Source: Dioscorea cayenensis subsp. rotundata (taxonomy: Eukaryota; Streptophyta; Magnoliopsida; Dioscoreales; Dioscoreaceae). Taken from it: a stretch of DNA of 64,000 nt. The position numbers and the translations under genes were made by a program. The notes beneath the pieces are model-generated. The model worked only from the letters and a program-made list of their open reading frames with translations, did not search any database and had not been told where the DNA came from. Of this stretch, positions 36,361-50,553 are shown one piece after another (the stretch's first letter is position 1; every line of letters starts with the position of its first letter). The DNA lies in the NCBI RefSeq assembly GCF_009730915.1, contig NC_052487.1:2666001-2730000 (forward strand), written 5' to 3'.

Positions 36361-37189
36361 AAAGACTACATACTGCAACCATATCAAATTAAAGTGGAAA
36401 CATATATTATAAATATTACACAGCATAACAATCGAAAAATCTCTTTCAATCATATACACAGATGGAAATGAAAAACAAAACAAAACCCTAGCTGAGAAAT
36501 CTCCCCGCAAACTTCAATATCAACCAATAACCACACCATAAAACCGAAAAATCTCTCTTTCTAACATAATAGTTTACAAATCAAATGGGGAAAAAACCCA
36601 CAAATTGTAAAAACAAAAAAAACTGCACAACATCTTCAAAAGCATCCACCTCGGCTCAATACCTTAGAGTGCAAACATATGAAATACCGAATATTTAACC
36701 GGGACTTCTCCTTCGAGACAATGGTGCAATGGAAAACTTTAGTTCTACAGATGATGTCCAGGGAGAGACAACTTTGGAAAGAGAAAAGTTGAACAAGCGA
36801 AGAGAAAAAAAATAACCGGCGCCAGTAATTGTTGCAAGGGCCAATTTCATACATAGAATTCAAAATTAACTCTGTTAACCACTGTTACATGCTTTGGGGG
36901 TTTGAAAATCATTGTATTTGAAAAGGAAGGGGTGTTTAGGAATACACAAATTTAGGGGGTGTTTGTGTGCATATTGTAAACTTAGGGGGTGTTTTTGGCA
37001 ATTACCAGTAAAAAAATAAATATGAAAGAAATCCGCAATTTATACCAAAGACACTTTGCTTCAGAAGTACTGGTTTTTCTATTTAAAGTTTGGTTTGTGA
37101 GAGTTTTATTATATGGATTTAAAACCCACCAGATTTATAATTTAATTCGTGTCAATCAAGTAAGAATGTTGATGCCTCTCACCGTATAA

Positions 37190-37385
37190 GTCTGTTTGTT
37201 GCCTAAAATATATGTCTGTTTGTTGCAAAAAAATAAAATTAAATAAAAAACCCTCAGTTTATAGGTATTATTAATAGGTGTGGAACATGGTCCCTAAATA
37301 ATACTAAAGGAGTGTGCGCCTGATAATTTTGACTAAGTTATCTAACTTGAGCACCCACTTACTTTTGGGCACAACTTACATGAAG
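37190..37385. repeat. Paralogous segment, empty MITE site
   Basis: CTAAATAATACTAAAG and GACTAAGTTATCTAACTTGA match 48525-48975 except that the 379-bp MITE is missing. This copy therefore shows the pre-insertion state. The nature of the shared repeat is unknown. Confidence 0.8.
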
Positions 37386-37988
37386 TAAGATGGGTGTAGT
37401 GCATGTAGTTTCCAATGATGTGATGACACAAGTCCCATAAATGAGTCAAAGAAAACTGTAATTAAGTATCCCTGTTTACCAGCTAAACCTCAATCATATT
37501 TTACATGTTGTGAGTCCTATTGCGTTTCTTTTGTTCTTTTTTATAAACAAAACCAAATCAAAAGAAGAAAAAACAATTTGAGTTGGATGCACACATATTT
37601 TTCATCTTGTACTACCAACCACTCTTCATTGTTTCACAACACAACCATAAGCCTTTGTTAATTTGTTCTATATACTCTTCCTTCTTTCTTTCTCAAGAGC
37701 ATGATATCACATTGTAAGATCATCGGAAAAACTCATAAATTCATTGAGATGTTCATGAAATCATTCTATTTCGCATAGTCCTCAAATAGTCAAAGTTTTG
37801 GGGATGGATTGTTGGGTTGTGGATCACATATCATGTAGGGATATAAAGGACTTATGTGCATAAGTTGTGTAGACGTACACAACTAATGTTTATAATTGTG
37901 TGTATCTTATTATATTTAAGTTTTGAATGGACCTAATTATTGTGATCTAATTCAAGTTTGAATATGGTCATAATTATGTAATTTTAAA

Positions 37989-38235
37989 GTTATAATTCCC
38001 TAAACAGTCTCTCTACTTTTCCAAACTTACCATTTTAGTCCCTTTAGTTTGAATTGTAACCCTTTTGGTCTCTTTACAATTTTAATTTAGCCATGTCAAT
38101 CCCCCTAAACCATCAAAAAGAGAGATTGACATGGCTCAGTTAAATGTAGTAGAGGGACTAAATGGTTACAATTTAAAGTGAGGGACTAAAAGGGTAAATT
38201 TAAAAAAGCAGACGGACTGTTTAGAGAATTATACC
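37989..38235. mobile_element. 247-bp Mutator-type MITE, perfect TSD
   Basis: The left end GTTATAATTCCCTAAACAGTC matches the complement of the right end, GGTATAATTCTCTAAACAGTC. The 9-bp duplication AATTTTAAA is at 37980-37988 and 38236-38244. Same family as 12431-12640. Confidence 0.9.
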
Positions 38236-38559
38236 AATTTTAAATGTGTGGATTTATATATTAATCACACGATGTGTAGAATTCATGGGGCGAAATCGTC
38301 AAGTCTATGATGAACAGACTTGTAATTAGCCCCATAAAGATTTCTTAAATATGGTGTGATCCCTAACTGAACATGCAACAATCTGAGATTCAGAATTAGG
38401 GTTTTCTAAATTACGGTTCCATCTCCTTCTCTGCTTATAATCATTACCATCAATGGATTCAAGTGCAGGCATGCTTTCGCCAAATTTATGTTGTTCCCAA
38501 ATAATTTCTAGAATAAGAAGATATTGGTTGTATTAGGAAACTCATCAAGTTTCATCAAG

Positions 38560-38570
38560 TGGTATCAGAG
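38560..38570 (+). other. Copia-type primer-binding site
   Basis: TGGTATCAGAG is complementary to the 3' end of plant initiator tRNA-Met, the usual Ty1/copia primer. It lies 1.1 kb before the gag relic, so a 5' LTR should end just upstream, but I cannot fix the LTR ends. Confidence 0.7.
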
Positions 38571-38701
38571 TGATCTTGTTTTGAAATTGTTTGGGATTTA
38601 TTTTGATTAGACGTTGAATTTATTGATTAATATGTGTATATATATATGATTTTGTTATGCATGCTTTTGGTTTAGATTTTTCATGTTAATATGATGATGG
38701 T

Positions 38702-38703
<2 letters not shown>

Positions 38704-38779
<76 letters not shown>
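38704..38779. repeat. (AT)n microsatellite
   Basis: An uninterrupted AT dinucleotide run of about 38 units within the copia leader region. Confidence 0.95.
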
Positions 38780-38782
<3 letters not shown>

Positions 38783-38893
38783 CCAAGAGACATCCAAGTG
38801 CTGGCTTACGCCTTTATCTATAATTCATCTAAATCCAATAGATTGGAAACCGTGTATGATTGGATTGAATTTCATTGTGATTAAATTTATTTT

Positions 38894-39071
38894 ATAGAAT
38901 ACTCTATTTAGTCTCTCTCTCTCTCTAATATAATTTGTTTCTAGAAAGTCTTTATGAGGACTTATATTTTTTAAATATTAAAATAGAGGGATATTATAGA
39001 GACAAATCATATTAGAGGGACCAAAAGGGCAAAATGACTATATTAGAGGGACTAAATAAGGTATTCTACCA
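38894..39071. mobile_element. Probable MITE related to the Mutator-type family
   Basis: TAGAATACTCTATTTAGTC at the left pairs with GACTAAATAAGGTATTCTA at the right; the TIR style resembles the 247-bp element. No clean target duplication was found. Confidence 0.5.
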
Positions 39072-39717
39072 TTGATTTATACATTGTGCATGCATGTTCT
39101 CGAATTTCCATACATGTTTAGATTTATTTTATTTTATTAAGTTAATCTTTATGATTATCAAAATCAAAGCTCTTGAACATAATTAATAATTTATATTACT
39201 TTGATTTTGAATTAAGATAATATTCAAATTTTAGTTAAATTATTATGAATTTAACCATGGTGTTAGTACATGCTTATTTTCATGCACACAACACGTCAGC
39301 CCAAAGGAAGACTATTGTTTGGTAGAGATTTGTTTGCACATGTGGTAATAAGTTGTTTATAGTTATAAAGTGTCTATTGTGAGTATTTAGTCATCCCAAA
39401 AGAAGACTTTATACTTAACTAGATTTTACTATAAAACTTGATTATTGCAACAAGTTAATTACTAATAAATTGAATATCTGTCCAAAGACTAGGTTTAATG
39501 TCACACCAATTGACTTGCAGATGGGTTGTTGTTATTTATATGCTTGATTATTATATTTTTTTTGTTATTTAATTGTGAGCTGATTTTTATTGATTGGTCT
39601 ATATACAACTGATATCATAGTGTTGGCAATGTGTTTGCTACACTCAGTAGCGTTCATGTGCTTAACAGCGCATACTTTAAGACTTGAAAAAACAAGGTGA
39701 CACTTGTTTTGGGATGT

Positions 39718-40821
39718 ATGGATCTGGACTATGCATTATAAGAACCATGTCATGCACCTCTTACAGATCAAAGCTCACTTGAGGATAGGAGAAGTTTTGA
39801 GATGTGGAAACGATCTAATGGCATAGGTTTGATGATCATAAATAATACAATCCTGGAGACTTTTTTGGACACTATGTTTAAGAAAAATGATGTTAGACAC
39901 TTTCTCAACACCCTTGAGGAACACTTTGTAAGAAGTCACTACAAGAGTTAAGCTTTTTAGTGACAACTTTTTTGTGTCACTCGGTTATTTTGCCACAAAC
40001 ATTAAGTTTTTTGTGTCAAAAAATATAACAAACACTATTGTTTAACTTAATTGTGATAATTTATGTTTTTGTCACTATTATAGTGATAAGTGGCAAAATT
40101 TCTTTTGTGTCCAATGTTTGTTACAAAACGCATACAAGATTTTATGTTAAAATTTTTTTGATGAAAATGATATGTAATTGTGACAAGAAATATTGTTATC
40201 ACTATAATTTTTTTATTTATTATAATGAAAGTGTTCTCCATCACTCAACATATCTTTTTTGTTACAACAATTTTATCACAAAAAATTCAACCATTTAGTG
40301 TCCACTAAATATTGCCACAAAAATTAAATTCCTTAACCATGTTATTGTGTTTGTTATGCTAAAAAAGTTAATTGACACAATAGTTTGGAATAGTTGTAAC
40401 ATCTAATTATTTTGTCACTATTACAATTTCAATTGTGACAATTTAGTATCCATCACAATTATACATCTTTTGGATACAAAATTATTCAAATACGTAGTCT
40501 ATATAGTTGTAAAATTATATTATTAATAAAATATTAAAAACTCTATTTTTTTCCTACCCAATCTCAAAGGATATTTATAGATTTTTTAAGTGATTATAGA
40601 TAAAATTTAAAAGGTTTTTAAAATTAAAATTAACATGATTTTATCAAACAAAATTATTATTTATAAATACTTCAAAATAAGCTATTAGATACTAAAAAAT
40701 TTTGTTTTATTAACCCAAAATATTAATCTATTAAAACATTTAAAAGTAACTATGCTTAAATACTAAATCATTATCATCGCATTGGTGAGTTCGCCTAGGC
40801 TGCACAGTATCTACAATGCAA

Positions 40822-40918
<97 letters not shown>

Positions 40919-41393
40919 CATTTACCAAATAAACAATTATTTTTCACATAAAAATACCAAAAGTAACAAAAAAAATATAAATATAAGTTTGGTTTTCTCC
41001 AATCTAGTTTTAATATACTAAGTAAATTATGCTTGTACTACAAAAAAATTACGAGCATCATGTGTAACTAAAAAAATCATTTTGTGGCAAATATGAAGTT
41101 TTTTGTAATAAAAAAAATAATTAATACTATTATCTAAGTTAATTGTGGTGATTTTTTCGTCACTAAAACTATTATATTTGTGACGATTTAGAATTTCTCA
41201 CAATTACATTGTCACTATTAATATACCTATATAGTGTCGTAAATAATATATTGATTTGTTGTGATGAAAGTGTTCTTCGCCAATGGTCTTTTTTTTCTGT
41301 TCATATTTTTTGTCACAAAAAATTCAACTATTAACATCTACTAAATATTGTCATAAAAAAATCTAAAGTATATTTAACATATTTTAGGATCAA

Positions 41394-41425
<32 letters not shown>

Positions 41426-43600
41426 TTATTTATTTATATAAACGTTTTTTAAAAGAAAATCTATTCAAATTTAAAAAATATTTGTAAAAATATGAGAGAA
41501 AAATCGATGTAAAAAATATTCTCCGAATTCAATGTTTTGCAAGTTCTTATTATTTATCCAATCCTCAAAATTGATATTTTAAGGGATTGAAAATAAGTTG
41601 GTAATTTAGATTATACCTACGATTTATAGTATTTGAGAAAGATTTTAAAAATTGAAATTAAATAGAGATTTACCAAATCTCACAAAACAAAATATGGATA
41701 ATATATATATTTTTTTAAAAAAAATAAAATTTAAAAAGATATATATCCTCAATGAATTTAATATATTAAAAGAGTGATGTCTCGAGTAATTATGTGTCTA
41801 TGGAAATCGATGGCAAGGGTTCGGCTTCATTTGCTCAGAGAATTAAAGTGACTCAACTATCCCTAGATGTAAAGGTGCATGTTATTGATGACCACAAGAT
41901 TTGCTTATTTTTATTTTTTTTAAATTCTTTTGCTTATTTTATGCAATGGATACGAGATAATTATTATTTTTTATCTTTTTTAATCTTCAAAGTTAGGTTT
42001 ATTGATTTTTTTTCAATGATGATTGTTTGTTAGTGTTTCTTTTTCGATACTTTGAATCTTAGGTTCACGTTCATCATAGGAATATGTTATTTAGATTTAG
42101 ATTATGTGATTTTCTTTTTTTATGATTTTTTACCTATTAAAAATCACAAAAGCCAAATGCAACATGGAACTTGTTTCAATTGAGAAGAAATAATGAAATA
42201 AAAGTTGTAATTAAATTAGAATTTTTAAATTTTTAAAATTATTTCATTAGATTCTTATTTTTTTTTTGTTATTAAATGTGCAGGTTAAGCATCAAGGAAA
42301 GGTAATAACATTAAGGTCCCAACAAAGAGTCAAATTCTAACAAAAGTTGAGGCTGAAAAGTAAAAGAGAAGCTTTTTATAAAAAGATAATTTTATAATTG
42401 TATTTTGGATATTAAAATTTTCAATTTTGTATATTCAAAATTTGAATTTTGTATATTTTGATGATATTTATTTATTTATTTTAATATAATATTAAATGCT
42501 TTATTTGCATGTGTGACAATATTTTTGCTATTAAAAATTTGTCTTGAAAGAAGTATCTAAAATATAACTTTATATTTATCACAAATAATTAATTATATTA
42601 GTGAAAAAACAAGCGTAACATAATTTTTATTTTAGTGGAAATATTATTTTAAATTAATAATTTTAAACACATAACAATATCTCAAAGTAATATCATTGAC
42701 GAAATATTGGTCACCAATGAAAATATTACTATTGACAAAAACGTTTTATCACTATTGAATTTTTTCAGAGTCAACAATTTTGTTACAATAAAATAGATTA
42801 TTGTGACAGTTTTTTCGTCACAATTTAGCATTTTTCTTATATCAACAAAATTGACACAACTGAACAAATTATTGTGAGCACTTCGTCACAATTAAAAAAT
42901 TTTTATATCAACAAAATTGACATAAGTAAAGAAGATTATTGTAGTCACATCGTTTTATCACAAATATTAAATTTGTTAGTGTCATGAAATTGGTCACCAA
43001 AATATGGAGTAATTGTGACCATTTATAAAAAAATTGTCACTCTTGTATTAGCATCGGAGGTATTTGTGATGGGAGGTGACGACTTATAAAATTTGCTACT
43101 ATTACTAATTGTGACTAAAATTATTGTTTTTAGTGATAACTTTTGTTATCATTAAAAATACAATTTGTTATAGTGAGTGGTAAGGCAAAGACGAGTGTTA
43201 TCCTAAGGAAACTTGTTTCTATGCGGTATAAGGGTGACGGGAATATACGTGAGTACGTTCTTGATATGTTTTATCTAGTTGGGAAATTAAAGTGCTTAAA
43301 AATTGAGTTGCGAAAAAATGTTCTGATGCATCCGGTTTTGATTTCCCTTCCTCCTCGATTTAGTCAATTTGAAATGAGCTATAGCTATTAGAAGGACAAG
43401 TGAACATTGAATGAGCTCATTTCACATTTGGTACTACAGAAAGATAGAACGAAAAATCATAAAGTTGAGAGTGCGCATTTGGTATCTTCTAACTCTGGCC
43501 CTCAAAATAAGAGAAAATACGATAAAACTGCAGCACCAAAATGTATAAGAAGACCGAAGGCCCTGAAAAAGAGCATAATATTATAATTAATGGATGCAAT
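39718..43600 (+). pseudogene. Copia gag (UBN2) split by a CACTA element
   Basis: The 5' part 39718-39936 starts MDLDYAL, stop, EPCHAPLTDQSS and continues SFEMWKRSNGIGLMIINNTI. The 3' part begins at 43179 with GKAKTSVILRKLVSMRYKGD then GNIREYVLDMF and VLISLPPRFSQFEMSYSY, then WTLNELISHLVLQ. This is the UBN2-type gag of plant Ty1/copia. Joining across the AGT target site keeps the frame, so the CACTA insertion caused the split. An earlier in-frame stop (39739) and a stop at about 43390 show it was, or is, dead. No copia pol follows. Confidence 0.85.
39937..43175. mobile_element. 3.24-kb non-autonomous CACTA element
   Basis: It begins CACTACAAGAGTT and ends AATTTGTTATAGTG, with target duplication AGT (39934-39936, 43176-43178). 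The subterminal zones are full of short direct and inverted GTGACA/TGTCAC and TTTTTGTGTC motifs, as expected for TNPA-like binding sites. No TNPA or TNPD transposase frame is visible. A long (TA)n tract lies at about 40827-40915 and a shorter one at 41402-41426. An exon-like ORF at 41794-42033 has no recognisable motif. Confidence 0.92.
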
Positions 43601-43689
43601 ACTGGCCCTCAGTTAGCTTAGGGCATTGCCTTGGAGCCTTGGGTAATTATTCTTCACAATTTTTTTTTTATATTTTATATATTTTCTTG

Positions 43690-44060
43690 AGGGTGTGGGG
43701 GTGTTGGATTTAAGTTGGACTAAGGCCCAATCCCACACTTTAGTTAAAAACCCAAACATGCAGAATGCTTGTGCTTCTTATAAACTTTAATCCCACATTG
43801 ATTTAAAGTAGAGAGGGGAACTTTCATGCTCTTATATAGCCTTTGTGTGTTGCTACTTTGATTTAAAGTCTACACACTAGTGTGTGGTCCCTTTTTTCCT
43901 TTTCGTCTCCTCTCTACTAAAGCCTTGGGTGGTCACTCTTGAGCAATTTTCGAGTTAGAGGAAAGGCTACTTCAGTGTTAACGTAATGCATACGCTTGCC
44001 TTGTCCAGGTTAACTGCTTTGAATAATGAGGCAATGGCCATTTGCTTTTTATATGAATAT
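43690..44060. other. LTR-like segment after the copia relic
   Basis: It starts near TGTTGGATTTAAGTTGGACT, has a TATA-like CTTATATAGCC near 43830 and dyads such as CTACACACTAGTGTGTGG. The style is that of a copia LTR or solo LTR. No second copy is present to prove it. Confidence 0.35.
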
Positions 44061-44668
44061 ATGATGTATTAAATAATCACCGAAACCGGATGTCCGATGT
44101 ATGATATAGTATGAGAATCAGTATAAAAATCCCGGGATGAGCGATGTATGAAACGATATAGTGAGCGATGCAGTCGGGGAGAGATTTGAACCCATGACCC
44201 CCCTCTTATATTTTGGTGTCATTGGACTATCTGATGGTTGACGTTAACCGTTCCTTTCCTTTTACTTGTTTTGCCTAAAAAATCAGTGTGCTTCAAAATT
44301 TTATGAGAAATTTATAATATTTTCTTCCAAATACGGTAATGTATAAATGTGAGTTATTGATTCAAGATACTTAAAAATATAAAGATTCGAAATATTTATA
44401 TGTAGGCTGGTGATGATATAACTTTAGGTTGTACCTAGAAACTGAAAGATTTGTTGTACGGGAAAAATATAATTTAGAGAATTTTTTTAATAAAATCTTA
44501 ATTAAAATTCAAAAGATTCTGTTTCTAAAATTTTACATTTATGTATTTATTTATTTTGATTTTATGTGTTTTTTATAACAATAAGATATATTATAAATTC
44601 ATAATGTTTATAATATTATAACTAAATACACGCACCACTTGTCCTCATCTAGCATAGACTATTGGCTT

Positions 44669-44812
44669 AGACAAGAACTGGTGCATTTTAATTATGATTA
44701 TTTTATTTTTAAAAATAAACCATACCAAGAAAAGTTCATAAGACAAGAACTGGTGCATTTTAATTATGATTATTTTATTTTTAAAAATAAACCATACCAA
44801 GAAAACTATATG
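44669..44812. repeat. 72-bp tandem duplication
   Basis: AGACAAGAACTGGTGCATTT and what follows recur after 72 bp (44669 and 44741), almost identical. It lies in AT-rich non-coding DNA. Confidence 0.9.
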
Positions 44813-45287
44813 AACTTTTCACATGTCTCGCCATTGGCAGAATAAGAAATAAAATTTAAATATTCTTAAATCAATTTTTTTAAAAAAAATAAAAAATTAT
44901 ATTAACTCTAGTTTGATGGTGTAATAATTAATATTTTAAAAATATAAATCATGTATACCCTTAACTTCTAGTGACAATCCCTATGATAAATAATCAAATA
45001 AATAATTAAACAAATTAAATTATGTATAAAACAATAAATAAATAAATCTCTATAATGAAATATAAAAAGTAAATTTGAAAAAGATTGAGTATAAAGATAA
45101 AATTCAGCCATTTAAAGAATTTACAAATAATTTAGAGTTAATTTCACCATAGCACTATCTTTGGCTTATGAAGACAGAGGAAGGTAGATTGCATCTATTT
45201 ATTTATTTATTTATTTTGAAAAAAAATTAGATAAATCACTTCTATTTAAAAAAAAACAAAGACAAATAAGGGGTAGGGAAAAAAAGA

Positions 45288-45585
45288 TTCAAAATGCAAA
45301 AGACAAAAAAACACAGATAAGATGTCTACTAGTTGTTGAAATAACAAGAAGTACATGAACATAAAGGACACAAAGGATGACAGCCATGGAAGAAACCCCA
45401 GGGCGAAATTGAGCACAAGAGGTAGAAATAAAAATATTCAAAATGCAAAAGACAAAAAAACACAGATAAGATGTCCACTAGTTGTTGAAATAACAAGAAG
45501 TACATGAACATAAAGGACACAAAGGATGACAACCCTAGAATAAACCCCAAGGCGAAAGTGCACAAAAGGAGACTAGCTAGTACAA
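45288..45585. repeat. About 149-bp tandem duplication
   Basis: The block from TTCAAAATGCAAAAGAC through AAGGATGACAxCC to ACCCCAxGGCGAAA is present twice, starting near 45288 and 45438, with few differences. A minus-strand ORF across it is only repeat read-through. Confidence 0.88.
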
Positions 45586-48208
<2,623 letters not shown>

Positions 48209-48547
48209 AAAAATTTTCATGGGCCATGAAACACCCCAAAAAACAAATAAATATCTCAATTAAATAAACTAATTTTCTAAATTAGTGATGAAATATGCAT
48301 ATCCTCATTCTATTATAATTTGATGGTTTAAATTAACATTGTCTCCTTACGAGATCATAAAAACAACATATTTTTCTTTTTGTATGAGCTGTGGCACATG
48401 ATGCGAATCTCCGAGAGACATACTAATAAAATTTCCATCATTTCAGGAGTATATTTGATTTAACATGTTGTATTCGCCCCAAAAAAAAACCCCTAAGTTT
48501 ATAGTTATTATTAACACATGTGGAACATGCCTCCTAAATAATACTAA

Positions 48548-48926
48548 GGGACCATTTGGTTCGCGGTAATGTAGAAAAATTACCACGTGTTACGTGGTAA
48601 TATGAAAATATTACCACGTTTGACATTGCACATGTGGTAATCTGGATGGTAATATCACATTACCAACTTATAAATATTACAAAAAAAATGATAATTCTAT
48701 TACCACCAAATTTGATGTCTATCTTGGATTACCATGGTAATCTTATAACTTTTTTATATTTTAACAAATTAATTACCATGACAACCAAACACGGCAATGA
48801 ACTATTCCCGGCAATAAGAGTTCCCAACCAAACATGGTTATATTAAATTACCGCAATATTCCCACTCATATTACCATGGTAATCTCGTTACGTGGTAATA
48901 TGTCATTACCACGAATCAAACAGCCC
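48548..48926. mobile_element. 379-bp Tourist-like MITE
   Basis: The left end GGGACCATTTGGTTCGCGGT and complement of the right end GGGCTGTTTGATTCGTGGT form the TIR; TSD TAA at 48545-48547 and 48927-48929. The interior has many GGTAAT/ATTACC dyads. The empty site at about 37310 confirms the boundaries. Confidence 0.93.
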
Positions 48927-48992
48927 TAAAGAATAATGCGCCTTATAATCTTGACTAAGTCATCCAACTTGAACGCCCACTTATTTTTTTAT

Positions 48993-49770
48993 GAGAAATG
49001 CTATTTCGAACGAATAAATCATCCGAAAAAAGGGGCCGAAGGACGTGGATGCTTATGTAGCATCCACGTCATCCCTCTCTCTCTCTCTTATGTTTTAATG
49101 AGAAAAACAAAGTTGTAGATGTCCTCTTTCGCAAATCTCGTTTCCTTCTCCGAAGACACCCATTTCCTCGCCGTCCAGTCTTGCTTGACGCCACCGGTGA
49201 CGTCATAGCCGCCGCTGTCGCCACAGTTGCGAAGCCCTTCTTGCCCGACGCCATCGGCACACGACCTTGAGTTTTATTCCTCCCCTGACACCGCCAGCCC
49301 GTTTCCTTGCCGTCTAGTCTTGCTTGACGCCACCGGCGACGTCATCGCCACCTCCGCCGCCGCCGCAGCAGTTGCGAAGCCCTTCTCGCCCGACGCCACT
49401 AGCACACGACCTTGAGTTTTATTCCTCCCCCGACACCGCCAGCCCCTTTCCTCGCCGTCTAGTCTCGCTTGACGCCACCGGCGACGTCATCGCACCTCCG
49501 CCGCCGCCGCAGCAGTTGCGAAGCCCTTCTCGCCCGACGCCACCGGCACACGATCGAGAGTTTAATTCCTCCCCCGACTTAGCTAACCCGTCCCCAGCCG
49601 GTTCGTTCCCTGGAGAGACCTGCGTTGATCTCACGTCTAACAAAATCAAGTTAGATTATAACAATAATTTGATAATCATTTTTTTTTCTAATGGTTTTCT
49701 GGTTTTTTTTTAGCGATTTCTTTGTTTTTAAAGTTTTTCTTGATGGTTTGTTTGGTGATTTCTTTGGTGA
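48993..49770 (+). repeat. Left TIR, internally expanded
   Basis: Matches the complement of 58095-58596 but contains three copies of a 139-145-bp GC-rich block (anchors CCGTCYAGTC at 49171, 49310 and 49455), whereas the right TIR has one. ORFs rich in Pro, Ala and Ser here arise from the repeat; part could be the 5' exon of the transposase transcript. Confidence 0.85.
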
Positions 49771-50553
49771 TTTGTATCTAAAAGGTGAAGTTTTGTATGC
49801 TTGTTTTTTTTCCTTTGTAATTACTAGTTTGTTGGGTTTTGGCAGGGTTTTTTGGTTTTAATTCGTGAAATGAGGTGATCTGGGTGTTGAGGAGGTTTGG
49901 CATCCTTGGGATTAAGGTAAAAGATAATTCTTTTAAATAGGATTTTGATGGTTAGTGTTTTGATTATTTCTCTTTGATTTGATTGGTGATGGGCTGAGAA
50001 AATTGAGACTCCATGCAAAGCTCCTTTTTTTTCTTCTTGTGTTGATAAAGGTAGCTCATGAGGTTTTAATGATTCACTTGACCAATTTAGTGAAATGCAG
50101 TGATCTGAGAAAATTGAGACTCCATGCAAAGCTTTGGTGCTTGCTTTACTTCCTGAAACATTAGTTAGTGTTATCTAGCTGGACACATTGTTATTACTTA
50201 GCTATGAGTTGATAAGAATTAGCTTTATTCATATCCTTATTTATTAGAAAGATAAATTTTCAAATTTAATTTGTGAGTATAAGATTTCAATTATATTTTT
50301 TTTTTTTATTTGAAACATGTATTGTTTGTAGTCTATTTGTTATAATATAATTTAACAAATGAATTGTTTGATTTGAAACATTTTTTGTTTGATCTTAAAC
50401 ATGTTTGATCATTTACTTGTGATGATAATTTCAATGATAATTTATGTTGCTTGTTATAAATTTTAATATATTTCATTTTTTACCACATTTAGTTTATAAT
50501 ATATTTATTTCCTAGTTGTTACTTGTATATTATAGATCCAAATCAAAAACATT

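Larger units (their letters stand above)
29536..37008 (+). mobile_element. Mutator-like element with Ulp1 gene (KI-MULE type)
   Basis: About 7.5 kb holding a MuDR-type transposase on the plus strand and a convergent Ulp1-like protease gene on the minus strand, the combination known from Kaonashi (KI) MULEs. The proposed ends are GAGAAAATTACGG at left and CCAAAAACACCCCC (complement) at right, with flanking TAAAAAAA on both sides. The TIRs are weak, so the boundaries are provisional. Both genes carry stops and frame breaks. Confidence 0.7.

Noticed and set aside
38691..40928. ORFs consisting of IYIYIY runs
   Set aside because: They are translations of (AT)n microsatellites.
42285..42305. Short exon-like block (GTGCAG before GTTAAGCATCAAGG) inside the CACTA element
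   Set aside because: Too short and without protein similarity; no captured gene can be argued.
44187..44250. tRNA-like B-box stretch, also at 28836-28910
   Set aside because: No A box, acceptor stem or anticodon arm can be folded; it is probably a worn dispersed repeat.
49227..49713. Pro/Ala/Ser-rich ORFs at the left end of the MULE
   Set aside because: Equivalent frames occur in the right TIR (58190-58549); they follow from the TIR and its tandem expansion rather than from a separate gene.
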